Counted from the first letter of the stretch, positions 54,694 through 63,184 are shown. The stretch is 64,000 nt of DNA from Kiloniella litopenaei (GCF_000982415.1 NZ_LANI01000002.1:124001-188000); one strand, 5' to 3'. The notes: generated by a model from the letters alone, not told the origin. Translations and numbers: made by a program.

Positions 54694-55320
54694 CTATTCT
54701 AAAGCGTTCAACAAACAGGCATCCAGTCTGTTGTTCAAATCGGCACAGTTCAAATCGGCAAAGTCGAAACTTTGAAAGGCCCCCAGGAAAGAACTTGATA
54801 GATCAAAAACATAATTCGGTGAACAAGGGTTCAAGAACCCGTGCAAACCAGAGCTTTGAAAACAGGTAACGAAATCTTTCTCGCCCAATGCAATCATCAC
54901 ATCCTGAACAGAAAAGTGTGTTTCTTCCTTTGGAAAAACGAGTGACACCGGACATTCCGGATTGATCGACAGATAATGCCGGATCTGACTGGGATAAAAT
55001 CCCACAAAGTGCTGAACTCTCTTCGCCAAATCAGGGTGATCCAACATGCGCCAGACTGTTGAGGCCCCAACACTGAAGCCCAAAAGAAACAATGGCCCCA
55101 CAGTTTCACGGAATGTTTTTTGTAACAACGACAGATAACCATCATGCCCGCACACACGTATAAAAAAATCATAGGCATGCTGTTCATCGTCAAAGACAGG
55201 TTGCTGTCCATCATAAGGATCAAGTGTTGTCACGGATATTCCCTGCTCGAGAAAGGTTGCCTCAAGCTTGGTGGTAAAAGACGTACGCCCATAAATTTCG
55301 GGCAAGATGATAACTTGCAA
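54694..55320 (-). CDS. dienelactone hydrolase-like alpha/beta hydrolase
   Basis: 208 residues from a TTG start with a weak ribosome site. Nucleophile elbow LLGFSVGASTVW (Ser in G-F-S-V-G) and catalytic His in SGLHGFLNPCS; the LPEIYGRTSF opening matches dienelactone hydrolases. The C-terminal tail FADLNCADLNN is encoded by a 15-bp tandem duplication (54734-54763), in frame, so the protein has acquired five residues. Substrate unknown. Confidence 0.78.
   Translation of the reverse strand: MQVIILPEIYGRTSFTTKLEATFLEQGISVTTLDPYDGQQPVFDDEQHAYDFFIRVCGHDGYLSLLQKTFRETVGPLFLLGFSVGASTVWRMLDHPDLAKRVQHFVGFYPSQIRHYLSINPECPVSLVFPKEETHFSVQDVMIALGEKDFVTCFQSSGLHGFLNPCSPNYVFDLSSSFLGAFQSFDFADLNCADLNNRLDACLLNALE
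54734..54763. repeat. 15-bp in-frame tandem duplication inside the hydrolase gene
   Basis: ttcaaatcggcacag followed by ttcaaatcggcaaag, one mismatch, near the 3' end of the gene. Confidence 0.9.
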
Positions 55321-55435
55321 AGGCTTTAATATCCGAACACCGAACCAAACGGGGATACTGCTTTTAGATATTCAGGAACAGCAATATCCCTGCACAAAGG
55401 TAAAAACCAATTCACCCGAAATCAGAACCCCGAAA

Positions 55436-56263
55436 TCAGAACATTGCAAAAATACGGGATGGTCCGCCCGTACCACCGCGATGTTTTGGCGCCCCGACGA
55501 CCAATGTCGCACCACTTTCCGGAACTTTGTCCAGATTGGCAAGACATTCAATGCCCCAACGGTTGGTTGGTAACCACGCGTAGTGTGTCGCAAAGTCCGG
55601 GGATTGCCCGTAATCCAGTGACAGACTGTCCGCTGCCAATCCAACTGCGTTTGTTTCCAGCAACATCTGCGCGGCTTCTACGTGAAAGCCGGGGAAGTGC
55701 ATTTTTTCATCGCTGCCAACGTTACGGAACTTGTCGCTATCGGTAAATTTATCCCAGCCTGAATTCATGGCAACACAGGCCCGATCCGGAATGGGGCCGT
55801 TTTTGGATACCCATGCCTTGATATCATCGGGGGTTACCTGTGCATCCGCATTTGCGGCTGCTTTTTCCTTGATATCAATGACACACAAGGGAACCACCAG
55901 ATTATCCACGGGAATTTCAGTAACCGACTGACCATTTTCAGAAAAATGAAGTGGAGCATCCAGATGCGTGCCCGTGTGCTCATTCACTTTCAATTCAAGC
56001 AGATTGAATTTGTGTTCGGCATAGTTAAACTTTTGCTCTTTAAAAAAGCCTTGCGCCCCGAAATAGGTCGGAAAATCTTCATGCAGCTCATGTGTCATGT
56101 CTTCGACTTTACTGGCCCCCGCCGCCATTACAGGTGTCGGAGCGCCTATAGAAGCAGCGCCACCGACAATACCGACCGCCGCGGTAGCCGCAGTTTTCCG
56201 AAACAAATCACGACGGGATAACATCTTTTCTTTGACGGCTTCGATAACACATGCATCACACAT
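55436..56263 (-). CDS. Tat-exported cyclase-family amidohydrolase (kynurenine formamidase-like)
   Basis: 275 residues from the ATG with gggaggaa upstream. A Tat signal S-R-R-D-L-F-R-K with hydrophobic stretch ends near VMAAG (about 49); unusually it is preceded by MCDACVIEAV with a C-x-x-C. The body has the cyclase-family metal-binding block NEHTGTHLDAPLHF (His, His, Asp), then FPGFHVEAAQMLLE and GLAADSLSLDYG. Family members are Mn/Zn hydrolases of amides or lactones. Being exported is unusual for kynurenine formamidase, so a different substrate is likely. Confidence 0.86.
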   Translation of the reverse strand: MCDACVIEAVKEKMLSRRDLFRKTAATAAVGIVGGAASIGAPTPVMAAGASKVEDMTHELHEDFPTYFGAQGFFKEQKFNYAEHKFNLLELKVNEHTGTHLDAPLHFSENGQSVTEIPVDNLVVPLCVIDIKEKAAANADAQVTPDDIKAWVSKNGPIPDRACVAMNSGWDKFTDSDKFRNVGSDEKMHFPGFHVEAAQMLLETNAVGLAADSLSLDYGQSPDFATHYAWLPTNRWGIECLANLDKVPESGATLVVGAPKHRGGTGGPSRIFAMF

Positions 56264-56579
56264 GGAACTTCCTCCCAGATTTATCAGTTTTAAATACGCT
56301 TAAAATGATCTTTAGAAACTATTTCCAAACACAGGTTCGGAATTGATCATAAGGGAATGTAAAGGCCAGACACGAAAGCCAATACAAGCAACGACGGGAT
56401 TAACGTTTTGACAACCGACTTTAACATCAACAATCAAAAGTATAAAGGCCGGGTCTTGTTTCGCCCTGCATAAAACAATCAATCACATGGTGATAAAAAG
56501 AAATAATCACAATGCGGTGAAAAGCCCAAAACCATTATTCCCAAAACAATTATTGATGGATTTAAAGCTGTTGGTTTTC
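56264..56579. other. intergenic region between IclR regulator and cyclase genes
   Basis: 316 bp. Near 56482-56524 two related sites occur, aatcacatggtgataaaa and aatcacaatgcggtgaaaa, each a near-palindrome, possibly regulator-binding direct repeats. No gene. Confidence 0.4.
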
Positions 56580-57401
56580 TCAGCTCTCTTTTGTTTTATC
56601 TTCAAGCTGTTGTGTAAAAATATCACTGCTGTTCAACAGGCTTTCTTCTAACGCTGCTACGGCTTCGTTAATATCGGTAAGGTGCTTTTTTGCAGCAACC
56701 TGTGGCGACAGGGCAGAGGAAAAAAACACCATGTTGATCGATGCCACAACCTGCCCCCGGTAGAAAACAGGTCGGGCGATTGATGATATACCCGCGGCCG
56801 TTTCATCAATACTTTGTGCATAGCCACGTTCCCTGGTAATTCGGACCAGATTGTCAACATGGGTCTGGTCATTGGCCACACGATCCCCCGGATCGTCTGA
56901 TGCCCTTAAAATTCGAAGGATAGATGCTCTGGTTTTTTCATTCGAGAAGCAGAAAAAAGCACGCCCCAAAGATGACGACAGAACGGGCCACCGGACCCCA
57001 ACCATAGAACGATGATTTGAAAGGGGGCTGAATTTGTGCGTTGTCTCACGTATTAGCATTCCCTTGCCATCAAACGCAGCCAGATCGGTCGGCCAGACAA
57101 CTTTTTTAAGCAACTGCCCCAACACAGGTGCACCAAGCTGTGTTACCCAATCGCGGTGATCATAACCTTCGCTGAGGGATTTAACCCCCATCGTTAAATG
57201 CCAAAGTGATGAAGACAAGGCGCCTGATTGCACAAAACCATCCCGTTCCAGCGTTTCCAGCAAACGATAGACTGTGGTCCGGTTTAGCCCACTCAATCGG
57301 GACAGCTCCTGAACAGGCAAAGGTCCCTCTCTATTTAAAATTTGCAAAAGAGACAATCCCCGAGAAAGCGCCCTCACAGGTTTGTAAACATCACGATCCA
57401 T
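56580..57401 (-). CDS. IclR-family transcriptional regulator
   Basis: 273 residues from the ATG at 57401 (aaggaa 9 bp upstream); a further in-frame ATG at 57449 has no site. HTH about 13-60: LSRGLSLLQILNREGPLPVQELSRLSGLNRTTVYRLLETLERDGFV. Effector domain about 85-255, with the conserved AQSIDETAAGISSIARPVF. IclR regulators bind aromatic or short organic acids. It lies upstream of the cyclase in the same direction and divergent from the LysE gene, so either is a plausible target. A palindrome about 95 bp upstream is a likely operator. Confidence 0.92.
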   Translation of the reverse strand: MDRDVYKPVRALSRGLSLLQILNREGPLPVQELSRLSGLNRTTVYRLLETLERDGFVQSGALSSSLWHLTMGVKSLSEGYDHRDWVTQLGAPVLGQLLKKVVWPTDLAAFDGKGMLIRETTHKFSPLSNHRSMVGVRWPVLSSSLGRAFFCFSNEKTRASILRILRASDDPGDRVANDQTHVDNLVRITRERGYAQSIDETAAGISSIARPVFYRGQVVASINMVFFSSALSPQVAAKKHLTDINEAVAALEESLLNSSDIFTQQLEDKTKES

Positions 57402-57830
57402 TCGAAAACTTTCCTTTATCATGCCCCCGGTATCATGCCCTGATATCATGACTTAGGCCTGATCTGGTTTTCAGGTGAAATATCAAAATCAACCAATGTT
57501 CGCATAGTGAACATTTTTTAGCATTTAATTGTGAAAAAAACAAAACCCTTTAAAACAACAGACAAGAAGATCACGTTGTCCCGTTTTATCAGGAACGCAG
57601 GAAATTTCTGTTAGTACCGGATACAGTTTATAGTTCCTGATCAAAAGATCAGGACTATTCACACCAAAAGCATAAGAGGTGTTAAGATCTGTCGCCGAAC
57701 CAGATTTTGGCACTGTTGAAAATGCTTAGGGCCCTTCCCCGCTGTATCTGTTACGGCGACGTGATCTTCCAAAACCAATATCCACCAAAAAAAACAAGAT
57801 GAACTGCACTTTAGGTATCGGAGCTTGCTT
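57402..57830. other. divergent intergenic region between IclR and LysE genes
   Basis: 429 bp. Apart from the palindrome at 57495-57515 I see no gene or terminator. Confidence 0.35.
57495..57515. promoter_or_regulatory. palindrome, likely IclR operator
   Basis: aatgttc (57495-57501) and gaacatt (57509-57515) are exact complements with a 7-bp centre. The TGTTC...GAACA form matches IclR-family operators. Confidence 0.6.
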
Positions 57831-58472
57831 GTGTTAACCCTTGACGTCATCGCACTTTTTTTCCCACTGTGCATTCTGCTGGCCTTAACACCGGGGCCGG
57901 ATAATATTTTTGTGCTGACCCAGGCTGCATTGAATGGAAAGTTGGCCGGTATTCTGGTCGTATTGGGGCTTTGTACCGGGGTGTTGGTTCACACATCAGC
58001 CGTTGCCTTGGGCGTTGCGGCCATCTTCAAGGCCTCGCCAGCTGCGTTCAACGCCCTGAAGATCATCGGGGCGCTCTATCTGCTTTATCTTGCCTGGGGG
58101 GCCTTGCGCGCCAAGACCGAGACCATAACGGTTGACCAGCAAAGCCAAAGCGGGGCGCAAAAAATCGGGTACGCAAAGCTTTACCAGCGGGGCATTATTA
58201 TGAACGTGACCAACCCAAAGGTTTCGATTTTTTTCCTGTCCTTCTTGCCCCAGTTTGCCGACCCAACCCGCGGCAGCATGTCATTACAAATGATCCAACT
58301 GGGCGGTTTCTTTATTCTTTCTACTATTCTGGTTTTTGGGGGTATTGCCCTGTTGGCAGGGGCTGTTGGTGAATATTTACAACGATCACCCCGGGCACAA
58401 ACCGTCATGAACAAGACAGCCGGCATTGTCTTTATCGCTCTGGCGGCCAAGCTGGCCACGATCCAGCAATAA
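57831..58472 (+). CDS. LysE/RhtB-family amino-acid exporter
   Basis: 213 residues from GTG 57831, which has ggag 7 bp before; a TTG two codons earlier is also in frame. Starts LALTPGPDNIFVLTQAALNGKLAG, the family signature, and has six helices; the mid part KLYQRGIIMNVTNPKVSIFFLSFLPQF is the second conserved block. Exports amino acids such as homoserine, threonine or lysine. Divergent from the IclR regulator. Confidence 0.92.
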   Translation: MLTLDVIALFFPLCILLALTPGPDNIFVLTQAALNGKLAGILVVLGLCTGVLVHTSAVALGVAAIFKASPAAFNALKIIGALYLLYLAWGALRAKTETITVDQQSQSGAQKIGYAKLYQRGIIMNVTNPKVSIFFLSFLPQFADPTRGSMSLQMIQLGGFFILSTILVFGGIALLAGAVGEYLQRSPRAQTVMNKTAGIVFIALAAKLATIQQ

Positions 58473-58544
58473 TATCTTAATCCAACAAGCCTATTCCCCC
58501 TGTTTGCGCCTATAGCCCTGATTATTTTTTGTAATCCTCTAGGC

Positions 58545-58558
58545 TTGATCCAAATCAA
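58545..58558 (+). promoter_or_regulatory. perfect FNR/ANR box upstream of the Crp/Fnr regulator gene
   Basis: TTGAT-CCAA-ATCAA, the exact consensus for FNR-type regulators. It is about 110 bp upstream of the ATG at 58668, in a position to act as a class II activator site (-41.5) for a start near 58593. Suggests oxygen control of the downstream regulator. Confidence 0.8.
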
Positions 58559-58667
58559 GTTCGAACAAAACAAAATAAGGTAGCTTGTTAAAAATCAGGG
58601 CTAAATTATGCCCTGTAACAAACGATATTCAGTGCCAGAATATATCCGAAAAAGGAGAACGATCGGC

Positions 58668-59362
58668 ATGTCGCAACATACGTTTACATCAAAAGAGAAC
58701 CAGTTTCACTCTCCTTTTCTGGAATTGGCCGCAGAAAAAAAAAAGTTCTCTTACCGCTTAGCCGTATAGAAACCTTCCCCCCGGGGGCCGCGATTGTAAC
58801 GTTTGGCGAAAAGGCCGAAAACTTTTATGTTATTGAAGACGGATATGTCCGGCTTGTGCTGAATTCCACCTGTGGCGGAAAAAAATCAACTATTGATGTG
58901 CTCGGCCCTGGCAGTGCTTTTGGCGAAGAATCAGTTACAAAATCAGCGTTGAACAATTTCACCTGTATCGCACTCGACGAGGTCGAAACACGTGTTATTC
59001 CCGGCGACGTTCTCAGGCGAATTTTACTCGAAGATCCGGTTCTTCTTTTTCGTATGATGGGTAGTATATCCCTTAACATGCATTCTTTGATGACTCAGAT
59101 TGCCGATCTGAAGATGCGTTCAACAGCAGAACGGTTAAGCATGTTCTTGCTGGGACTTTCGGGAAAAGATACAGGTGACGACATAATAAGACTTCCCTAT
59201 GACAAACGCGTTATTGCTGATAAACTCGGTATGTCACCGGAAACCCTGTCTCGCACTTTTGCAAAGTTAAAAAAAATAGGCGTTAAGACACAACCAGGTA
59301 ACAAGGTTATGATATCAGATATCGAAACACTTGCAGATTATTGCGGCTATTCTTTTGTCTGA
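58668..59362 (+). CDS. Crp/Fnr-family regulator (NnrR/DNR-like), split by a frameshift
   Basis: From ATG 58668 (aaggag upstream) the frame reads MSQHTFTSKENQFHSPFLEL, then AAEKKK, then hits a stop at 58767 after 33 codons. The rest lies in the -1 frame: PLSRIETFPPGAAIV (cNMP-like domain), GEKAENFYVIEDGYVRLVL and the HTH RVIADKLGMSPETLSRTFAKLKKIGV. A -1 shift at A AAA AAG (58739-58745) inside a run of ten A yields 231 residues, the normal family length. The recognition helix has the FNR E-x-x-S-R residues, so it should bind TTGAT/TTGAC sites. No N-terminal Cys cluster, so probably a nitric-oxide-responsive regulator. Frameshift may be real or a sequencing error. Confidence 0.8.
58735..58744 (+). 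promoter_or_regulatory. run of ten A, with -1 slippery heptamer A AAA AAG at its end
   Basis: In the frame of the ATG at 58668 the codons are GAA AAA AAA AAG, so the last seven bases (58739-58745) fit the X XXY YYZ rule exactly and are the best-known bacterial -1 frameshift sequence. A stretch of C and G follows about 30 bases downstream. Confidence 0.6.
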
Positions 59363-59424
59363 CCCCCAAATGCCAGAACACAATACTTCAAGGTTTAACA
59401 CTGCAAAAAGCAGAGGCTCATAAC

Positions 59425-60156
59425 ATGAAACACTTTCCAATCGGGGATACCGAGCTTCAAACCCTGAATAACGTCGCGATTTTCTCTCAGCTGCCCCCAG
59501 CGCTGTTACAGGGGCTGTTTGAAAATGCCTCTGGCACTTTCTACGAAAGCCAAACTGACCTTTTTATGGCTGGGGACCCGGCCGACGGATTTTATATCCT
59601 TTTGTCCGGCGAAGTTCATCTGACAATTCTGACTGCAGATGGTGCACAAAGCCTTGTACGAATTGTTGAACCCGGCGAAAGCTTTGCCGAAGCTGCGATG
59701 CTTGGCCTTGGAGAGTTCCCGATCAATGGGACTGCCATGTCAAAATCTGCCATCGTCAAGGTCTCCAAATCCGCATTCGAGAAAAAAATTTCCAGTGATC
59801 CCGAAGCGTCTTTGCATCTGTTAAGCGCCCTGATTAAGCGACAACAATTTCTGATCAGCGAAATAAAAATACTCAAAAGCCTTTCCCCCTGTCAGCGGGT
59901 TGCATCGAAACTGTTGTCCCTGTACGAAAGCCAGCAATGGAAAGGGTCAGGCAGCTTGCCACGATGCAAGCAAACCATGGCCAGTAACGTCGGGATAGAT
60001 CCCGCAAGTTTTTCACGGGTTCTACGGCGGCTGGAAGACGCAGGAATTGTTTGTGAGGGACAAGAGGTCATCATCACCGACCCCGAAAAACTACGCCAAT
60101 ACTGTGCCGGATTTGGCTATGTGTTTGATGACAACAAGCTTTTGATGTCCGCTTAA
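59425..60156 (+). CDS. Crp/Fnr-family transcriptional regulator
   Basis: 243 residues from the ATG with agagg 8 bp upstream. Effector domain about 15-140 (NNVAIFSQLPPALLQGLFENA, AGDPADGFYILLSGEVHLTIL, FAEAAMLG), long dimer helix, HTH about 180-225 (KQTMASNVGIDPASFSRVLRRLEDAGIV). At the first base-contact position it has Ala (A-S-F-S-R) where FNR has Glu, so its DNA target should differ. No FNR-type iron-sulfur cysteines in the N-terminus. Lies 62 bp after the frameshifted regulator and 18 bp before the DUF2249-like gene. Confidence 0.9.
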   Translation: MKHFPIGDTELQTLNNVAIFSQLPPALLQGLFENASGTFYESQTDLFMAGDPADGFYILLSGEVHLTILTADGAQSLVRIVEPGESFAEAAMLGLGEFPINGTAMSKSAIVKVSKSAFEKKISSDPEASLHLLSALIKRQQFLISEIKILKSLSPCQRVASKLLSLYESQQWKGSGSLPRCKQTMASNVGIDPASFSRVLRRLEDAGIVCEGQEVIITDPEKLRQYCAGFGYVFDDNKLLMSA

Positions 60157-60174
60157 TCACAGGAACTTTCTGCA

Positions 60175-60717
60175 ATGAATAACGAAATACCTTTGAATGA
60201 TGAAGACGAAAACTGTCACGTTCTCAGGGTCGAAAACTTGATCGCAGAGGGCCAGATACCAGTTGACGTCGTCACCCACATTCTTTTTGAAACAGACAAC
60301 AAAGCATGGGTCGCCCTGCATTCAAATTTTGATCCAATACCCTTGCGGTTAAAGCTGACCAAACTAGGATGCATTATCAACAAACAAGATACCACTGATG
60401 GATGGTTATTCCATATCCACCGCGATGTCACCTTAGCTGAAAACAAAAAGCCCGTGCCATCTGCCAAGGCATCTTTTCGATTTCAAGACGGTATCATAAC
60501 CATTGATGTCAGGTCTTTTGATTACCCCAATGATTTACTGGAAGTTTTACGGTTTATGGACACGTCCCTAGATAGCGATTGTTTCAGCGTCGAGATAAAA
60601 CGTTTTACACATAAATTCCAGGAAGTACTGGCACAACGCGGATGGAGCTGCGTTTCAAAATCAAGTCATTGCGATGAACGCGGCGACTTTTGGGTCTTGG
60701 TACTCGAAGAAAAATAG
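60175..60717 (+). CDS. tandem DUF2249/TusA-like domain protein
   Basis: 180 residues. Two similar halves: HILFETDNKAWVALHSNFDPIPLRLKLTKLG (about 35-65) and ITIDVRSFDYPNDLLEVLRFMD...KFQEVLAQRGW (about 105-165). Both show the alternating strand-helix pattern and the D-P-x-P-L-R and D-x-R motifs of DUF2249, a TusA-like fold found near denitrification genes. No conserved Cys at the TusA sulfur position was clear. In line with the Crp/Fnr gene (18-bp gap). Function unknown; a role in nitrite or NO metabolism is inferred from context. Confidence 0.6.
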   Translation: MNNEIPLNDEDENCHVLRVENLIAEGQIPVDVVTHILFETDNKAWVALHSNFDPIPLRLKLTKLGCIINKQDTTDGWLFHIHRDVTLAENKKPVPSAKASFRFQDGIITIDVRSFDYPNDLLEVLRFMDTSLDSDCFSVEIKRFTHKFQEVLAQRGWSCVSKSSHCDERGDFWVLVLEEK

Positions 60718-60757
60718 TCACGGCCTCACGACGCTGCTCTTGTAAGCAGCGACGCGA

Positions 60758-61549
60758 CTACACCCCTTGTTCCATAACAAGGCGAAAACCAACATTGTTT
60801 GGGGGGGAACCTACGGAACATCCACCAATCTTGGGATCACGGATCAATTCAGACTGATAGGATCTGTGTTCCCCTTGCATAATACGGACACCACCACAGG
60901 TTTCACTGCGTTCTTTTGATGTTGTCAGGTCGCTATAGTCAGTGCTCCAGCACGTTTGTGTCCATTCCCAGACATTACCCTTTAGATCAACCAGACCATA
61001 TTGGTTGGTTCCATACCCCCCAACAACTTTGGTTTTACTAGATTTGGGGCGATTGCTAAAGGTGACATAATCTGCGGCCCAAGCCAGCCGGGGATCGTCA
61101 AAAAGCTTTTCCGCTGGACTTATGACATCACGGGAAAAATAGTTCCATTCTGATTCCAGCGGTAACCGAAAAGGAAACCCTGTCTTGTTAGAAATCCAAT
61201 GCACAAATTCTTCCACATCAAAGTAACTGACTTGTGTGACGGGATGTTGCGGGGTTTCGTTTTCACGCATCCTGGGTTGATAACTGCACCCGCCATCATC
61301 ATAACAAGCTTGCCAATGCGCAATTGTGATTTCTGAATAGGTTACAAAGATTGTCTTTGTTTCTGTGTAACCAGATGTGGCATTTGGCTCTAATTCAATC
61401 CGGACCAATCTGGGGTGATAGATCGGGTTTTCACTCAAAACAGTATCCAGTCGGGCCTTTTCATCATGACGCCCTTTCAAGGCAAGCGCACCACCACCAA
61501 CAACCAGACCAAGTAACAAAGTTGCCATGATATGTTTACTGTTTATCAT
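60758..61549 (-). CDS. nirV: NirV, formylglycine-generating-enzyme-like protein
   Basis: 263 residues. N-terminal signal/anchor helix (about 7-23), then a SUMF1/FGE-type domain: VTQVSYFDVEEFVHWISNKTGFPFRLPLESEWNY, DLKGNVWEWTQTCW, CGGVRIMQGEHRSY and NVGFRLV. NirV proteins follow nirK in many denitrifiers and are thought to help mature or assist the nitrite reductase, though the reaction is unknown. Ribosome site ggggtga. Starts 64 bp after nirK in the same direction. Confidence 0.92.
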   Translation of the reverse strand: MINSKHIMATLLLGLVVGGGALALKGRHDEKARLDTVLSENPIYHPRLVRIELEPNATSGYTETKTIFVTYSEITIAHWQACYDDGGCSYQPRMRENETPQHPVTQVSYFDVEEFVHWISNKTGFPFRLPLESEWNYFSRDVISPAEKLFDDPRLAWAADYVTFSNRPKSSKTKVVGGYGTNQYGLVDLKGNVWEWTQTCWSTDYSDLTTSKERSETCGGVRIMQGEHRSYQSELIRDPKIGGCSVGSPPNNVGFRLVMEQGV

Positions 61550-61613
61550 TACATCACCCCATATTTAACCGGGTAAAATCAGAGCCAAGCCACTCCTGGC
61601 GAACATTGCCTAC

Positions 61614-62828
61614 CTATACAGTTTCACCGCCCTTATTGATTTGCTTCATCAAATCATCGTTCCATTCGCCCTCTACAACCATATGGGCAACGGCACCAAG
61701 TTCAGTTGCTTCAATCAGGTTGTGATTGACATAGGCATAAACGCCTGGCTGTTCGAACTCATAATGAAACACCCCGGCAGATCCACCACGGATGATCGCG
61801 GTTTCATGGCCACGTCCAGGCACATCATCAAATGACCCAGCTTCCCAGGAATAGTTCCAATGCCCCCCGATTAAATGCGGACGGCAGTCTCTGTTTGCCT
61901 GGGAATGAACAAAGAGAACCTTTTCACCGACTTTGGCCGTCATCGCGCCCTCGCCTGTCAATGCGCCGACCCTGCCGTTAAAGACCTCGTGTGTGGGGAT
62001 CAGGCCACGGGCAAGTTCCATGACTTCAGAGAAATCTTCACCAGCTTCGGTAAACTTCATATAGTTACCGTTTTCATCTTTTGGCACATAGAAATCCTGT
62101 TCCCCGATGTAATACATCTTGTCATAGGTAATCGGATTGCCGCGACCATCGGTTAGTCCGTCACGTGGTAAAACAACAACCGCGCCATTCATTCCCTTGA
62201 TCACGTGGTACGGGATCATGGATCCACCCGGTGCACAGTGATAAACAAAAGCACCCGGTTTTGTTGCTTTCCAACGCAAGACAGCGGTCTCGCCCGGTAA
62301 TACATGTGTCAGACCACCACCGCCGAGCGCACCTGTTGCTGAATGGAAATCAACATTATGCTCCATTGCATTGGTCTCGGGATTTTCCATTGTGACTTCG
62401 ACATAATCCCCTTCGTGAACAACAATAAGCGGTCCGGGGACACTACCGTTAAAGGTCAACGCAATTGTCTCGGCCTCGTCATCAAGCTTCCAAGGCATTT
62501 CTTCGACAGTTAAAGTAACTTCAACCACCTTGGGGCCGCCTTTGGCAACCGGATCGTGCTCTGGCGCAAAGGGGGGAGCGACCATTTTCTGTTTCACACG
62601 AGGCAACTTCGCAATTTCTGCTTCGCTTAGGGATGGGAAAGCTTTTTTACCTGTATGAGTAGCAGTGCTCGCAACCTGCTCATGTTTCAATTCCGGTTGT
62701 GTACCAGTCGCAGAAGCGTTGGCTTGGCCAGCGAGTGTGATCGCGCCCAAGGCTGCACCCGTTGATGCCAACGTTGTTCCGCGTAAAAAGCTGCGACGAT
62801 CCATTGTTCTATCGTTATTGTTTTCCAT
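61614..62828 (-). CDS. nirK: copper-containing nitrite reductase
   Basis: 404 residues. Tat signal DRRSFLRG with hydrophobic stretch to QANA (about 40). Type 1 copper ligands: His in AMEHNVDFH, Cys and His in [14 protein letters not shown], Met in GMNG; type 2 copper His in DFHSATG, YHC and the NHNLIEA block, catalytic His in RPHLIGGHW. Reduces nitrite to NO in the periplasm. Ribosome site aaggag 9 bp before ATG. Divergent from norCB, followed by nirV. All key residues are present. Confidence 0.97.
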   Translation of the reverse strand: MENNNDRTMDRRSFLRGTTLASTGAALGAITLAGQANASATGTQPELKHEQVASTATHTGKKAFPSLSEAEIAKLPRVKQKMVAPPFAPEHDPVAKGGPKVVEVTLTVEEMPWKLDDEAETIALTFNGSVPGPLIVVHEGDYVEVTMENPETNAMEHNVDFHSATGALGGGGLTHVLPGETAVLRWKATKPGAFVYHCAPGGSMIPYHVIKGMNGAVVVLPRDGLTDGRGNPITYDKMYYIGEQDFYVPKDENGNYMKFTEAGEDFSEVMELARGLIPTHEVFNGRVGALTGEGAMTAKVGEKVLFVHSQANRDCRPHLIGGHWNYSWEAGSFDDVPGRGHETAIIRGGSAGVFHYEFEQPGVYAYVNHNLIEATELGAVAHMVVEGEWNDDLMKQINKGGETV

Positions 62829-62968
62829 GATCTTGCTCCTTGATAAGGTCCCGATCTCCGTCAGAACCCTTGTGACCCCTAGATTTACAGGAAGGGATAG
62901 GCCTCTTTCATGAGCCGTCCTAATATCAACTCACGCTTAAGGATTAATTCAAAATTCCTATCAGTGAT

Positions 62969-62982
62969 TTGACTTTGAGCAA
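62969..62982 (-). promoter_or_regulatory. Crp/Fnr (NnrR/DNR)-type box upstream of nirK
   Basis: TTGAC-TTTG-AGCAA, retaining TTG and CAA at the right spacing. About 140 bp upstream of the nirK start; class II geometry would put the start of transcription near 62934. Confidence 0.55.
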
Positions 62983-63170
62983 GAGACTGAAAATCACTCT
63001 TCCCCCACCCAAAACACAATAGATAAAACATTGTTTTTAAATGAATAAATCGCACTTGGCACATTTTGTCGCAGCTTAAGAATTATCGTTTCCACGACTT
63101 GATTCGCTTATGAAACGGGTAAAAACGACAATTGGTAAATACCCAAATAAAACAATATCCGGTCCGTCAC

Positions 63171-63184
63171 TTGACCATCGTCAA
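63171..63184 (+). promoter_or_regulatory. perfect TTGAC-N4-GTCAA box upstream of norC
   Basis: Inverted repeat TTGAC-CATC-GTCAA. Its centre is 41.5 bp from a predicted start near 63219, and a TATCTA -10 element lies at 63207-63212, exactly where a class II activated promoter needs it. Expected to bind an NnrR/DNR-type regulator, possibly the one at 58668. Confidence 0.8.

Noticed and set aside
58739-58769. A strong downstream pseudoknot or stem-loop stimulating the frameshift
   Set aside because: I see only a C-rich/G-rich stretch near 58780 and no convincing stem at the usual 5-9 base distance, so I do not claim a stimulator.
58856-59362. Reading the first Crp/Fnr regulator as a short gene from GTG 58856
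   Set aside because: This would remove half of the sensory domain; the missing half is encoded immediately upstream in a continuous frame reaching back to the A run.
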